Origin: Saccharothrix sp. ALI-22-I
GTDB lineage: Bacteria; Actinomycetota; Actinomycetes; Mycobacteriales; Pseudonocardiaceae
Reading direction: 5' to 3'
Assembly: GCF_001984175.1 (NCBI RefSeq)
Contig: NZ_MTQP01000067.1
Location: forward strand, 62,001 to 126,000
DNA length: 64,000 bases
Under the pieces are notes generated by a model. The model was not told the DNA's origin, searched no databases, and saw nothing but the letters and a program-made list of their open reading frames with translations. The position numbers and the translations under genes are program-made. Below, in pieces: positions 25,850-36,357 of the stretch (positions are counted from its first letter, which is position 1; every line of letters begins with the position of its first letter).

Positions 25850-28800
25850 TCAGTCCGCTGAACGGCTGCTCGTCCGCGCCCGAACCTGCACCACGTCCGC
25901 CTTGTCACCCGAGGCGTTGTGGTGGTTGAGCACCAGCAGGCTGTCCGCGCCGTCGAGGGCCAGCGACGCGGCGTCGCGGTTGACCACCAGCGCGGTGCCC
26001 GGACGGGACTGGTAGGACAGCGCGGCGTCGCCGCCACCCTGCACCCACAGACCCGGCTTGAGCGGGTCGAACGACAGCGCGTTCGGGATCGAGTCGATCA
26101 GGCCGTTGTCCGCGCCCGGCGCGACGTAGTAACCGGACACGCCGACCTTGTAGCTGATCCGCGAGGTGTCCGCCGACGCGTCGATGCCCAGCGCCGACAG
26201 CAGCACCGGCAGGACCACCACGTTCGTGTCGAACACGTTGGTGTCCACGTCGCCGAACTGGCCGTTGACGCCCTGGAGGCCGACCGTGGCGCCCGTCTTC
26301 AGGTCCACCGTGGCCGCGACCAGCAGGTCGGTGTCGGCCAGCTTGGTCGCGTAGACCTCGTAGTCGAACGCGCCGTCACCGTTGGTGTCGATGTCGATGA
26401 ACGGGATGGTGTTGTTGCCCAGGTTGTACCAGTTGCCCCAGGTCGTCACACCGAACGCCAGCAACGCGTTCTCCGGCGTGCCCTGCGCCTTGGCCAGCGG
26501 CGCGGTGGACGCGACGCCGACGTGGCGGAGGTCACCGCCCTTGGCCGTGTTGTTCAGCACGCAGTTGGTGGTGACGTTGCGGCGGCACTCCGGCAGCCGC
26601 GGCGAGGACGCCTGCAGCTCCAGGACGCTCACCAGCGACTGGTAGGCGCCCTGGTTGACGGCCCGGCCGGTCAGGTTCAGCACGCCCTGGCCCGAACCGG
26701 AGACCCGGACGCTGCTCGGCGCGTGCATGTCGGCCACCGGCTTGGGCGCCGAGTACACCGGCACCCTCAGCGCGACGGCCGAACCGCTCTTCGGCGTCAG
26801 CACGACCCGGCCCGACGCGTCGGCCAGGAACTGGCGCGGCACGTCGAGGTGGTTGGCCTCGATCGTCGGGTCGACCGTCTTGCGCAGCGCGGCCGGGTTG
26901 TCGATCTTCAGCGTGACGGTGATCCGGGCGATGCCGCGCGGGCTGAGCCGCACGGTCTTCGCGGACAGCTCGTAGCGCACGCCCGGGATCTCGGTCAGCG
27001 CCTCGTAGCCGACCGTGTAGTCGACCCACTTGGTGGACTTGTTGACCACCTTGATGGTCTTGGTCTTCGACACCGGCTGCTCGACCTCGACCACGCCGAA
27101 CGACGCGGACACGGCGCCCGGGTCGTCCTGCACGTAGGCGAGGACCTGGTTCTCCACGGCGGCCTTGCCGTCGACGCGGCCGGCGCCGACGCGGTTGGGC
27201 GCGTAGATCTTGCCGCCGGCCTTGACGTCGGAGCCCGCGCTGTTCATGACCGCGGCCTTGACCTCTTCCGGCGTCCAGTCCGGGTGGACCTGGCGCACCA
27301 GCGCCGCGATGCCGGAGATGTGCGGGGCGGCCATCGACGTGCCCGAGTTCACCTGGGTCTTGTTGCCCGAGCCGACCAGCGCCGAGGCGATGGTGTCACC
27401 GGGTGCGGCCACGTCCGGCTTGACGACCGGGCCGCGCACGCCGCGAGAGGTGAACGAACTCGGGCTGTCGGTGATCGCCGGGTCGTAGGTCGGCACCGAG
27501 GTGCTCAGGGCGCCCGCCTGGCGGATCACCAGCGTGCCCGCGGCCAGCGCCGGGCGCAGCGCCGCGGTGGCCGAGCCGGTGAGCTGGAGCACCGGGATCG
27601 CCGCGTTGCCCGCGATGCCGGCGTTGAAGTGCTCCAGGTTCGAGGTGAACAGCGCGCCGACCGCGCCGGCGGCGGTCGCGTTGTTGCTGCGGCCGGCCGA
27701 GCCGCAACGACGCGTGGCGTCGTTGTCGTCCCATTCCAGCCACACCATCTTGCCCGCGACAGCCGCCTTGTCGGCGGCCGAGAACGGCAGACAGCCGTCC
27801 TTGTTGGCCGCGTCGGTCATCGCGACGACGGGCGCGGTGACGTCCTTGCCCTCGTAGTTGAAGTTCTGGCTGTACTGGCCGGTCTTCGGGCCCGCCAGGT
27901 CGGCCGGCGCGGTCACCTCGACCGCGTCGCGCAGCACGTAGGAGTCACGGGTGCTGGCCACGGTCAGCGCCTCGGGAGTGCTGCCCGGCGAGCCGCCGAT
28001 GTCGTACAGGTCGCCGCCGTTGCCCGCGGAGAACACGGTGAGCACGCCGGAGGCGTTGAGCTTGCGCACGAACAGGCTGTCCGGGTCGTCCGGGGCGCCG
28101 TAGTCCGAGCCCAGCGACAGGTTGACCACGTCGAGGTGGTCGGAGAAGTCGCCGTCGCCGTCGGGGTCGAGCGCCCAGTCGAGGGCCTGCGCGGTGACGT
28201 TGGTCGAACCGTCGCAGCCGAACACCTTCAGCGCGTACAGCAGGGCCTTCGGCGCGGTGCCGGGGCCCATGCGCATCGCGTTGAGCGCTTCCGGGGTGAG
28301 TTTGGTGTAGTCGCCCTCGAACGTGGTGCCGTCGGCGTTGACGCCGAAGCCCGCCGCGGTGCCGCCGACGTGCGAGCCGTGGCCGTTGCAGTCGAGCGGG
28401 TTCGGGTCCGGCTTCGGCGTGTTCACCGCCGGGTCCTTGCTCGCGCCGTCGTAGGCGTTGCCGACGAAGTCGTAGCCGCCGACGACCTTGGCGGTCGGGA
28501 AGTACGCGGCGTCGACCTTGGTCGGGTCGATCGCCTTGAACGCCTCGATGGTGCCGGGGCCCGCGAAGTCGGCGTGGGTGTAGTCGATGCCCGTGTCGAT
28601 GATGCCGATGCGGGTGTTGTCACCGAGCTTGCCGTACTCCTGCCACGCCTTGAGCGTGTTCGTCAGCTGCACGGCGCTGGAGTTCTGGCGGGACTTCGGC
28701 ACCACGGTGCGCACCGACTTCACGTCCGCGCGCTGCGCGAGTTCGCGCACCTTGGCGGCGTCGGCCTGGACGACCACGCCCGGCACGCCGTTGGCGGTCC

Positions 28801-29179
28801 GGTACAGCTCGGTGGTGGCGGAGTCCTTGCCCTTGAGCGCGGTGACCACCTGGTCGACGACCCGGCCGGTGTCGTTCTTGGTCGCCTTGGCGGCGTCCTT
28901 GGCCTGCTGCTTGCTCGCGCCCTGGCTGGTCTGCTCGGCGAACGTGTCGACGGCCGGCTTGGCCTCTAGCTCCACGAACGCGGTGACCCTGCCCTTGGCG
29001 GCGGTCAGCCGGTCGGACACCTTCAACTGCAACTTGCCCGCATCCAGCCCGCGCGCGGCGACGACGGACGGTGCCAGTGGATCTTCCGCGGCCAGCGCGG
29101 TACCGGCGGTGGACCCGGCGACGAGTATCGCGGTCAATACCGGTACGGCTGATCTGGCGATCACGCGAGATCGGCTCAC
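25850..29179 (-). CDS. Secreted S8 subtilisin-like protease, large multidomain
   Basis: A 1109-aa secreted serine protease. A signal peptide is present (Arg-rich start, then VPVLTAILVAGSTAGTALA-A cleavage around residue 30). An inhibitor I9-like propeptide follows (about 60-165). The catalytic domain has Asp195 (IGIIDTGIDYTHADF), His267 (CNGHGSHVGGTAAG) and the Ser in GTSMAAPHISGIAAL. A PA-type insert (VAMTDAANKDGCLPFSAAD) interrupts it, as in large lactocepin-like subtilases. The C-terminal 400 residues contain Fn3-like beta domains (ITVTLKIDNPAAL) and a Cys pair (RRNVTTNCVL). The start is GTG 29177-29179; a TTG four codons upstream is an alternative. Likely nutrient proteolysis. Confidence 0.92.
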   Translation of the reverse strand: MSRSRVIARSAVPVLTAILVAGSTAGTALAAEDPLAPSVVAARGLDAGKLQLKVSDRLTAAKGRVTAFVELEAKPAVDTFAEQTSQGASKQQAKDAAKATKNDTGRVVDQVVTALKGKDSATTELYRTANGVPGVVVQADAAKVRELAQRADVKSVRTVVPKSRQNSSAVQLTNTLKAWQEYGKLGDNTRIGIIDTGIDYTHADFAGPGTIEAFKAIDPTKVDAAYFPTAKVVGGYDFVGNAYDGASKDPAVNTPKPDPNPLDCNGHGSHVGGTAAGFGVNADGTTFEGDYTKLTPEALNAMRMGPGTAPKALLYALKVFGCDGSTNVTAQALDWALDPDGDGDFSDHLDVVNLSLGSDYGAPDDPDSLFVRKLNASGVLTVFSAGNGGDLYDIGGSPGSTPEALTVASTRDSYVLRDAVEVTAPADLAGPKTGQYSQNFNYEGKDVTAPVVAMTDAANKDGCLPFSAADKAAVAGKMVWLEWDDNDATRRCGSAGRSNNATAAGAVGALFTSNLEHFNAGIAGNAAIPVLQLTGSATAALRPALAAGTLVIRQAGALSTSVPTYDPAITDSPSSFTSRGVRGPVVKPDVAAPGDTIASALVGSGNKTQVNSGTSMAAPHISGIAALVRQVHPDWTPEEVKAAVMNSAGSDVKAGGKIYAPNRVGAGRVDGKAAVENQVLAYVQDDPGAVSASFGVVEVEQPVSKTKTIKVVNKSTKWVDYTVGYEALTEIPGVRYELSAKTVRLSPRGIARITVTLKIDNPAALRKTVDPTIEANHLDVPRQFLADASGRVVLTPKSGSAVALRVPVYSAPKPVADMHAPSSVRVSGSGQGVLNLTGRAVNQGAYQSLVSVLELQASSPRLPECRRNVTTNCVLNNTAKGGDLRHVGVASTAPLAKAQGTPENALLAFGVTTWGNWYNLGNNTIPFIDIDTNGDGAFDYEVYATKLADTDLLVAATVDLKTGATVGLQGVNGQFGDVDTNVFDTNVVVLPVLLSALGIDASADTSRISYKVGVSGYYVAPGADNGLIDSIPNALSFDPLKPGLWVQGGGDAALSYQSRPGTALVVNRDAASLALDGADSLLVLNHHNASGDKADVVQVRARTSSRSAD

Positions 29180-29375
29180 AACTTGCCCCAAACGAGGTCG
29201 GATTCGACCTGGCAGGCAGAGTCGTCCATTGAGGGAACTGCCCGCGTGGTGCCGTGCCCTCTACGGCACCGGGTCAACCTCGTGGGGAGGAACCTAATCG
29301 CTCTACGGAGCTGGTCAATTACACCGAACGAGTGACGGTACCCACAGTTTTGCTCACTAACAGTTAAACGTGACA

Positions 29376-29417
29376 CCGCCGAGACCTGCGGCGATATACA
29401 CCGACAGGTCTCGGCGG
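29376..29417 (-). terminator. serA terminator candidate
   Basis: A 13-bp perfect stem (CCGCCGAGACCTG and complement) with a 16-nt loop, about 38 bp after the serA stop. No T-run. Confidence 0.6.
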
Positions 29418-29454
29418 CATTAGCCCCTTTCGGGGACTACGTCCGGGCGGTAGA

Positions 29455-31044
29455 TCAGTCGAAGTTGACCGAGCGCACCGTGCGCGCGCCGACGGCCGCG
29501 CCGATCGGGTTGAGCACCGCGGTGTCCACCGGGCGGTCGACGCGCAGCAGCATGAACGCGTCCGCGCCGTCCCTGGTCTGGCTGATCTGGGCGGCCTCGA
29601 CGTTCACGCCGGCCTCGCCGAGCAGGGTGCCGACGGTGCCCATCACGCCCGGCCGGTCCGGGTACTCCAGCAGCAGCACGTTGCCCTCGGCGCGCAGGTC
29701 GAAGCTGCGGCCGTTGATGCCGACCAGCTTCTCGACCTGGTCCAGACCCGTGAGCGTGCCGGACACGGTGATGACCGCGCCGTCCGCCTGCACCGCGCGC
29801 ACCGTGACCAGGCTGCGGTGGTTGGCGCTCTCCGGCTCCTTCGCCAGGTCCACGCTCACGCCGAGCGAGTTCGCCAGCGCCGGCGCGTTGACGAAGGTGA
29901 CCTGTTCCTCGACCACGCTGGAGAACACGCCGCGCAGCGCGGCCAGCGGCAGCACCGCGACGTCCTCGCTGGACAGCTCGCCGCGCACCTCGACGGTGAC
30001 CGCGGTCGGGGCCTTGGCGCTCAGCGCCGCGACCACCGTGCCCAGCTTCTGCACCAGCGGCAGGTACGGGCGGACCTCCTCGCCGACCACACCGCCGCCC
30101 TGCACGTTCACCGCGTCCGGCACGAAGTCGCCGGCCAGCGCCAGCAGCACCGACTTGGCCACGTCGGTACCCGCCCGGTCCTGCGCCTCGGTGGTGGACG
30201 CGCCCAGGTGCGGGGTCACGACGACGTTCGGCAGGCCGAACAGCGGGCTCTCGGTGGTGGGCTCGGTGGAGAACACGTCGATGCCCGCGCCGCCGACCTG
30301 GCCCTCCTTCACGGCATCGGCCAGCGCCTGCTCGTCGATGAGACCACCGCGGGCGGCGTTGACGATGATCACGCCGCGCTTGGCCTTGGCCAGCTGCTCG
30401 GCGCCGATCAGGCCCTTGGTCTCCGGGGTCTTGGGCAGGTGGATCGAGATCGCGTCGGCGCGCTCCAGCAGCTCCTCCAGGGAGACCAGCTCGATGCCCA
30501 GCTGGGCGGCGCGGGCGGCGCTGACGTACGGGTCGTAGGCGATCAGCGTGGTGCCGAAGGCGGCGATGCGGGCGGCGAACAGCTGGCCGATCTTGCCCAG
30601 GCCCACCACGCCGACGGTCTTGCCGTTGATCTCGACGCCGTTGAACTTGCTGCGCTTCCACTCGTGGTTCTGGAGGGTGGCGTGCGCGGCCGGGATCTGG
30701 CGGGCGGTGGCCAGCAGCAGGGCGACCGCGTGCTCGGCGGCGCTGACGATGTTCGAGGTGGGCGCGTTGACCACCATCACGCCGCGCTCGGTGGCGGCGG
30801 GCACCTCGACGTTGTCCAGCCCCACGCCCGCACGGGCGACGACCTTCAGCTTGCTGGTGGCCTTGAAGACCTCGGCGTCCACCTTGGTGGCGGAGCGGAC
30901 CAGCAGGGCGTCGGCGTCGGCGACGGCTTCGAGCAGCGCGGGACGGTCGGTGCCGTCGACGTGGCGCACCTCGATGCCATCACCGAAGACGTCGAGAACG
31001 GACGGTGCGAGCTTCTCGGCGATGAGGACAACGGGCTTGGTCAC
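29455..31044 (-). CDS. serA: D-3-phosphoglycerate dehydrogenase
   Basis: A 529-aa enzyme, first step of serine synthesis. The substrate domain begins KPVVLIAEKLAPSVLDVF; the NAD domain has GVVGLGKIGQLFAAR; catalytic residues lie in VNAARGGLIDEQAL, a later Glu, and TPHLGASTTEAQ. An intervening ASB domain and a C-terminal ACT domain (LLLEYPDRPGVMGTVGTLL) give the long form typical of actinobacteria. The GTG at 31042-31044 has GGGAG 8 nt upstream. It sits between leuB and ilvC in the conserved actinobacterial order. The ACT domain suggests serine feedback. Confidence 0.97.
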   Translation of the reverse strand: MTKPVVLIAEKLAPSVLDVFGDGIEVRHVDGTDRPALLEAVADADALLVRSATKVDAEVFKATSKLKVVARAGVGLDNVEVPAATERGVMVVNAPTSNIVSAAEHAVALLLATARQIPAAHATLQNHEWKRSKFNGVEINGKTVGVVGLGKIGQLFAARIAAFGTTLIAYDPYVSAARAAQLGIELVSLEELLERADAISIHLPKTPETKGLIGAEQLAKAKRGVIIVNAARGGLIDEQALADAVKEGQVGGAGIDVFSTEPTTESPLFGLPNVVVTPHLGASTTEAQDRAGTDVAKSVLLALAGDFVPDAVNVQGGGVVGEEVRPYLPLVQKLGTVVAALSAKAPTAVTVEVRGELSSEDVAVLPLAALRGVFSSVVEEQVTFVNAPALANSLGVSVDLAKEPESANHRSLVTVRAVQADGAVITVSGTLTGLDQVEKLVGINGRSFDLRAEGNVLLLEYPDRPGVMGTVGTLLGEAGVNVEAAQISQTRDGADAFMLLRVDRPVDTAVLNPIGAAVGARTVRSVNFD

Positions 31045-31397
31045 GGACGTCGCTCCCGGAGGTGTGATCAGGTGGGGAGCGCGGGGGCCGTCGAGCAGGT
31101 CGTCACCCGCGCCGGCCGGCCACGGCAATGTGTCCGGATTGTTAACGAGCATAGTCAGCGCCCGCTCGGCGGTTGACACCCGGGTGCCGCGTATCACCTG
31201 CTGGAACACGGTACGCGCGTCATGCAAGACACCTCCCGATCACGCGGGGAGAAGGCCCGGTCTCGGGGAAGCCACTTTCGGCACACACCCGGCCACGGCG
31301 TATCACGGGCGGCGTCACCGGCATCGAGCCTCACATGAGGCGACAACCCGTTCCGGCCCACGGCCGAGGAGCGGCGCCGGGTGACGATGGGGGTGGC
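31045..31397. other. Divergent intergenic region, nothing recognised
   Basis: About 350 bp between serA (-) and the zinc-finger-like hypothetical (+). Promoters for both must lie here. I see a weak TATGCT element on the minus strand near 31149 but no operator, leader peptide or terminator that I can defend. Confidence 0.5.
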
Positions 31398-32213
31398 ATG
31401 ACCGACCAGGAGCCGATCAACTGGCGACCGACCTCTAGGGAGTGGACCGAGGGCACCACGATGGCGGTGCAGTTGGTGTCGACGCTCGTGCTGGGCCCAT
31501 GGGGTCCGCCGGTGGCGTTCCTGGCGCAGTACCTCTTCACCCGCCGCGCGCTGCTGTTCGACTCCTACGGCGGCCCGGCGCAGGCGGTGAACGCCTCCGG
31601 ACAGGCGGTCTCCCTGCCCGCGTTGCGCGCGGCGCCGGCCACCCGGCAGGGCGTCCTGTCGCTCAACGCGAGCCTCACCGACTCGGCCCGGCGCCAAGGG
31701 CTGCGCATGGGCGACCCCGTCGGCCTGGTGGTGACCAACCACACCCCGACCGCGTCCGCCGGCGGGATTCCCGGTGGCCGGCTCGTGGTGCCCGCGCGGA
31801 TCGGCGAGCGGGTCGACGTGACGGTCCCGCAGGGCACCTACTCGCTGGGCGCGTTCGCCGGACAGCGCGCCGTGCTGTTCTCGCGGCCGGACCCGTTCAC
31901 CGCCACCACCGGGCACACCGCCGTGCTCGGCGGGCGACGGCTGGAACTCGGCCTACCGCTGGCGGCCCGGCCGGCCACACCGCCATTCACCAGGCTGATC
32001 ACACCGGTGACGGCCACCCCGCCGGTCATGCTCGGGCCGGCGGTCCGCGCCACGCGCTGCCACCTGTGCTCGGCGACGTACAGCGGGTACGAGGCCCAAC
32101 AGGCCCACCACCGCAACGCGCACTCCCGGACGTGCTGGGCCTGCGGGTACACCGAACTCCACTGCGACTGCCTGGTCGGCTCCCTGCGGCGCTACTGGAA
32201 CGGCGGAACCTGA
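31398..32213 (+). CDS. Hypothetical protein with C-terminal zinc-finger-like motif
   Basis: A 271-aa protein I cannot assign. The start is ATG 31398 (MTDQEPINWRPTSREW). One hydrophobic stretch (VQLVSTLVLGPWGPPVAFLAQYLF) near residues 20-45 could be a membrane segment. The middle holds beta-like repeats (RMGDPVGLVVTNHTP, RIGERVDVTVPQGTYSLGAFAG). The C-terminus has CHLCSATYSGY..., then HHRNAHSRTCWACGY and HCDC. This gives a CxxC...HxxxH pair plus a second CxxC...CxC set, plausibly binding one or two zinc ions. It stands alone and is followed by a repeat array and a convergent glycosyltransferase. Confidence 0.7.
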   Translation: MTDQEPINWRPTSREWTEGTTMAVQLVSTLVLGPWGPPVAFLAQYLFTRRALLFDSYGGPAQAVNASGQAVSLPALRAAPATRQGVLSLNASLTDSARRQGLRMGDPVGLVVTNHTPTASAGGIPGGRLVVPARIGERVDVTVPQGTYSLGAFAGQRAVLFSRPDPFTATTGHTAVLGGRRLELGLPLAARPATPPFTRLITPVTATPPVMLGPAVRATRCHLCSATYSGYEAQQAHHRNAHSRTCWACGYTELHCDCLVGSLRRYWNGGT

Positions 32214-32231
32214 GCCCGACACGCCCGCCGC

Positions 32232-32388
32232 ACCGACCCGAGCGTTCAACTCGGGTGTCCTGGACGTAGGACACGGCTGACGCGAACGTTGGACACGCAC
32301 GCGTGTCCAACGCTCAGAACGCGCGTGTCCAACGCTCAGAACGCGCGTGTCCAACGTTCAGGTGCCCCGAATTCAACGCTCAGGTGCT
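32232..32388. repeat. 22-bp interspersed repeat array 4, with orientation switch
   Basis: Left units run in one sense (TCCTGGACGTAGGACACG, then CGCGAACGTTGGACACGC). From 32301 the units run in the other: GTGTCCAACGCTCAGAAC at 32303 and 32325, GTGTCCAACGTTCAGG at 32347, and a variant at 32367. The switch near 32300 creates a large imperfect palindrome. The array separates two convergent genes. Confidence 0.85.
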
Positions 32389-32456
32389 TTGGGTTGCGGG
32401 ACGCGGTCTTCGACCGTGGTCCGCCGGTGGTTCGAACGGCCGGCGTGGCCCGACCG

Positions 32457-33326
32457 TCAGACTCCCACCCTCCGGGCGATGTTCGCGAGCCGCTCGTCGC
32501 GGACGAGCGGCTTCGCCAGGCCGAACACGTCGAGGCTGCCCGCCTCGTCGTAGCTGTTCGCCGCCCACTCGGCGTCGAGGTCGCCGTCGACGACGAGGTC
32601 GCGCCAGCGGCGCACGTGCCAGCCCTGGTCGGGGCGGAACGCCGGGCTCTGGGCGACGCGCACGCCCTGTTCGGCCTTGCGCTCCAGGTCGGCCCGGCTG
32701 CGCAGGGGCGCGTGCAGGCAGGCGATGTCCTCGACGCGCTCCTGCGGGCCTTCGAGCCCGGACACGCCGTGGTTGCCCGGGTGGACCTCGATCGTGGAAA
32801 CCGCGCGCGAGATGCACTTGGGCGGGTACTGCATCTCGATGAAGCCGATCTGCCGTGACGTGACCAGCTCCACGGTCCGGTCGACGGGCCCGACAGCGCG
32901 CTCGACGCGGTGGTTCATGCGGAGCAGGCCCTGGCTCGCGTTGCGCCGACGCCCGCGTTCCTGGACGAAGTTCACGACCGGGCACTGCAAGACGTCCGCA
33001 CGGGACGCGGCCAGCCGCGTGCGCAGGTCACCGTCGACGTGCCAGAACTCGTCGGCGTCGATCACCACGATCCAGTCCGCGCCGCGGTCCACGGCCTCGC
33101 GCGCCAGCGCCGTGGTCACCTCCGACTGCCGGAACTCGCCGTCGTCGCGGGTCCAGTGGACCCGGCCGGTGCTCCGGCTCATGCCGCGCAGGATCCGTCC
33201 CGTCCCGTCGGACGAGCCGTTGTCCACCACCAGCACCTCGTCGACACCGATGGACAGGTGATGACCGAGGGTCGTCGCTAGGACGTCGTCCTCGTCGCGC
33301 ACCATCGCGACGCCGACCACCTTCAC
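32457..33326 (-). CDS. Family 2-like glycosyltransferase
   Basis: A 289-aa cytoplasmic enzyme with a GT-A fold. It shows GVAMVRDEDDVLATTLGHHL at the N-terminus (typical of the DUF23/GT92-like group of GT2), VLVVDNGSSDGTGRIL for nucleotide-sugar binding, and the metal-binding DXD region as VIDADEFWH. HPGNHGVSGLEG lies in the acceptor half. No membrane segment is present. The start is GTG 33324-33326. It stands alone, convergent to the zinc-finger-like gene, without other cell-envelope genes, so its acceptor is unknown. Confidence 0.82.
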   Translation of the reverse strand: MKVVGVAMVRDEDDVLATTLGHHLSIGVDEVLVVDNGSSDGTGRILRGMSRSTGRVHWTRDDGEFRQSEVTTALAREAVDRGADWIVVIDADEFWHVDGDLRTRLAASRADVLQCPVVNFVQERGRRRNASQGLLRMNHRVERAVGPVDRTVELVTSRQIGFIEMQYPPKCISRAVSTIEVHPGNHGVSGLEGPQERVEDIACLHAPLRSRADLERKAEQGVRVAQSPAFRPDQGWHVRRWRDLVVDGDLDAEWAANSYDEAGSLDVFGLAKPLVRDERLANIARRVGV

Positions 33327-33448
33327 GGTTCCGCACCCCCGCCCACCGACCTGCCGATCAGGTCCGCGGCAGCATAGCGAGCGGGTGTGCGGGGAAGTCC
33401 CATGCCGCGAGGAGGGTGCGAACACCTCGACCGTCAACCAACCGATGA

Positions 33449-33489
33449 CATTCTGGTGGTGGGCTTTCATCGCGCCCACCACCAGAATG
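33449..33489 (-). terminator. Terminator hairpin after the CU044_5270-like remnant
   Basis: A perfect 16-bp stem (CATTCTGGTGGTGGGC and complement) with a 9-nt loop, 7 bp beyond the stop codon. Strong for this genome, so the upstream gene was once a functional unit. Confidence 0.8.
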
Positions 33490-33496
33490 CTTCGGA

Positions 33497-34192
33497 TTAG
33501 CGGGTGGGCTTGGCGCCGATGCCGTCGACCACCGCCGTGGTGATGGAGGAGTAGCCGGTGACGGTGCCCTTCGGGATGCCGGCGAACATCGAGTCGGACA
33601 CCGTGCGTTCCCCGATCACCTCGCCGGTGCCCGGGTTGAGGATGATCTCCTGACGCTCGCCGTCCTCGGAGATGCCCAGCGCCACGCCCTTGTTGCCGTC
33701 GAGATCGGCGGCGCCGTCGGTGACGTCCAGTCCGGGGAGGTAGGTCAACGCCCGCAGCAGGTTCGCGCGGGCAGCGGCGGGCACCAGACCGGTGCGCAAC
33801 GCGTCGGCGGCGTAGACCAGGGATTGCTTACCGCCGCCGCTGTCCTGGCGCAGCCGCTCGTACAACTGCTCGGGGTCGGTGGGCAGGCCGGCGAGGAACT
33901 CCGGCTTGGGGAACTGCCAGTTCCCGTGCTCGGGAGCGCCCTGGACGAACTCGCCGCCCTTGGCGCGCTGCTCCGGCCACGGCGTCTCCTCGATCACGGC
34001 CCCGGCCGCCTGGGCTTCGGCCTCGGTGCCCTTGACCCATTTGCGGTTGCCGGTCTCCCCGCGCCGCCGCAGCCACTCCCCGTTCGGATCGGCGGGAATC
34101 CACGTCTCGATCAGGTGCTCGTTGAGGAACGAAAAACTCTCGTTCTCCGCGCCCGTCGTCATCATCCACCAGGCATGGGTGGCGCGGCGTGC
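33497..34192 (-). pseudogene. 5'-truncated CU044_5270-family protein
   Basis: An open frame of 222 codons begins at ATG 34165, but the recognisable homology starts at the very first residues and even continues upstream in the same frame (ARRATHAWWMMTTG). Residues FLNEHLIETWIPADPNGEWL and a late GTVTGYSSITTAVVDGIG resemble the C-terminal two-thirds of CU044_5270-family proteins. These normally have about 330-350 aa with an N-terminal charged region and membrane helix and travel with an ECF sigma factor; both are missing here. I infer loss of the 5' part. It might still be translated as a short soluble protein. Confidence 0.55.
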
Positions 34193-34335
34193 TACAGAAC
34201 CGCCGCGACCCTGTCCGCCGTGTGCAACATCAAGCCGGGTGCCACGGCCGTCACCGCGAACGGCGCGATCAACATCCCTGCGGTCAGCTCGTCCGCATCA
34301 CCGTGGTCAGCCCGGCCGTCCCGGTGAACTGCTGA
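34193..34335 (+). pseudogene. 3' remnant of a secreted-type gene
   Basis: On the plus strand one frame reads TAATLSAVCNIKPGATAV and NGAINIPA. A one-base shift at about 34276 allows continuation as GQLVRITVVSPAVPVNC followed by stop (34333-34335). The residue pattern, with paired Cys and beta-strand-like segments, looks like the end of an exported protein. It is head-to-head with the truncated minus-strand gene, as if the 5' halves of a divergent pair were deleted. Based on reading only. Confidence 0.4.
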
Positions 34336-34461
34336 CGGCCCCGGGTGCCGAGTCGGGCTGAGAACGGACAAATCCCAGTTCGACGGCATTAATTCCAACC
34401 AGGCGCCGAGATCATCGGGAATGCGCCACCGAAATCAGGACCCCACAGGCGGGCACCTGCA

Positions 34462-34731
34462 TCACCAGGGTTCGTCGAACTCGCCGTCCTTGACCCCGAG
34501 GATGAACGCCTCCCACTCGGCGGGCGTGAAGACCAGGACCGGGCCCTCGGGGTGGGCGGAGTTGCGCATCGCCGTGTACGTCACGCCGTCGGTGTGCTCG
34601 ACGAACGCGATCTCGACGTGCTCCTCCTCGTCCTCCGCGCCTTCGTCGCTGCGGATCCACTCGGCGGCGGTGAGGTCGAGGTTGCCTCGGACGTGGGCCT
34701 TGTCGTCGTAGATGGGCGCGCTGTCGGTCAT
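34462..34731 (-). CDS. DUF397 domain protein
   Basis: An 89-aa protein of the DUF397 type abundant in Streptomyces-like actinobacteria. Features are AAEWIRSDEG (W-x-x-S), an acidic stretch, HVEIAFVEHTDGVTYTAMRNS and the C-terminal FTPAEWEAFILGVKDGEFD. DUF397 proteins usually sit next to XRE-family regulators and act as antitoxin-like or developmental partners; here no such regulator is adjacent, so it is an orphan. The ATG at 34731 gives MTDSAPIYDD. Confidence 0.85.
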   Translation of the reverse strand: MTDSAPIYDDKAHVRGNLDLTAAEWIRSDEGAEDEEEHVEIAFVEHTDGVTYTAMRNSAHPEGPVLVFTPAEWEAFILGVKDGEFDEPW

Positions 34732-34745
34732 GGCCCCTAGGTATA

Positions 34746-34783
34746 CCGGAGCCCGCGGTGTCGGAGAACACCGCGGGCTCCGG
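34746..34783 (-). terminator. ilvBNC operon terminator
   Basis: A perfect 16-bp stem (CCGGAGCCCGCGGTGT and complement) with a 6-nt loop, about 18 bp after the ilvC stop. Confidence 0.8.
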
Positions 34784-34801
34784 TTGGCCGAACAGCTGGT
34801 C

Positions 34802-36353
<1,552 letters not shown>

Positions 36354-36357
36354 CTCG

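Noticed and set aside
25919-28969. A 1016-codon plus-strand open frame opposite the subtilase
   Set aside because: It is exactly antisense to a clear S8 protease with signal peptide and catalytic motifs. Its translation is dominated by Arg, Val, His and Gly without domains.
34193-34398. A 68-codon minus-strand frame as the missing N-terminus of the CU044_5270-like gene
   Set aside because: Only a short stretch (LHTADRVAAV) resembles the family. The plus-strand reading of the same DNA looks more protein-like, so I preferred a deletion scar.
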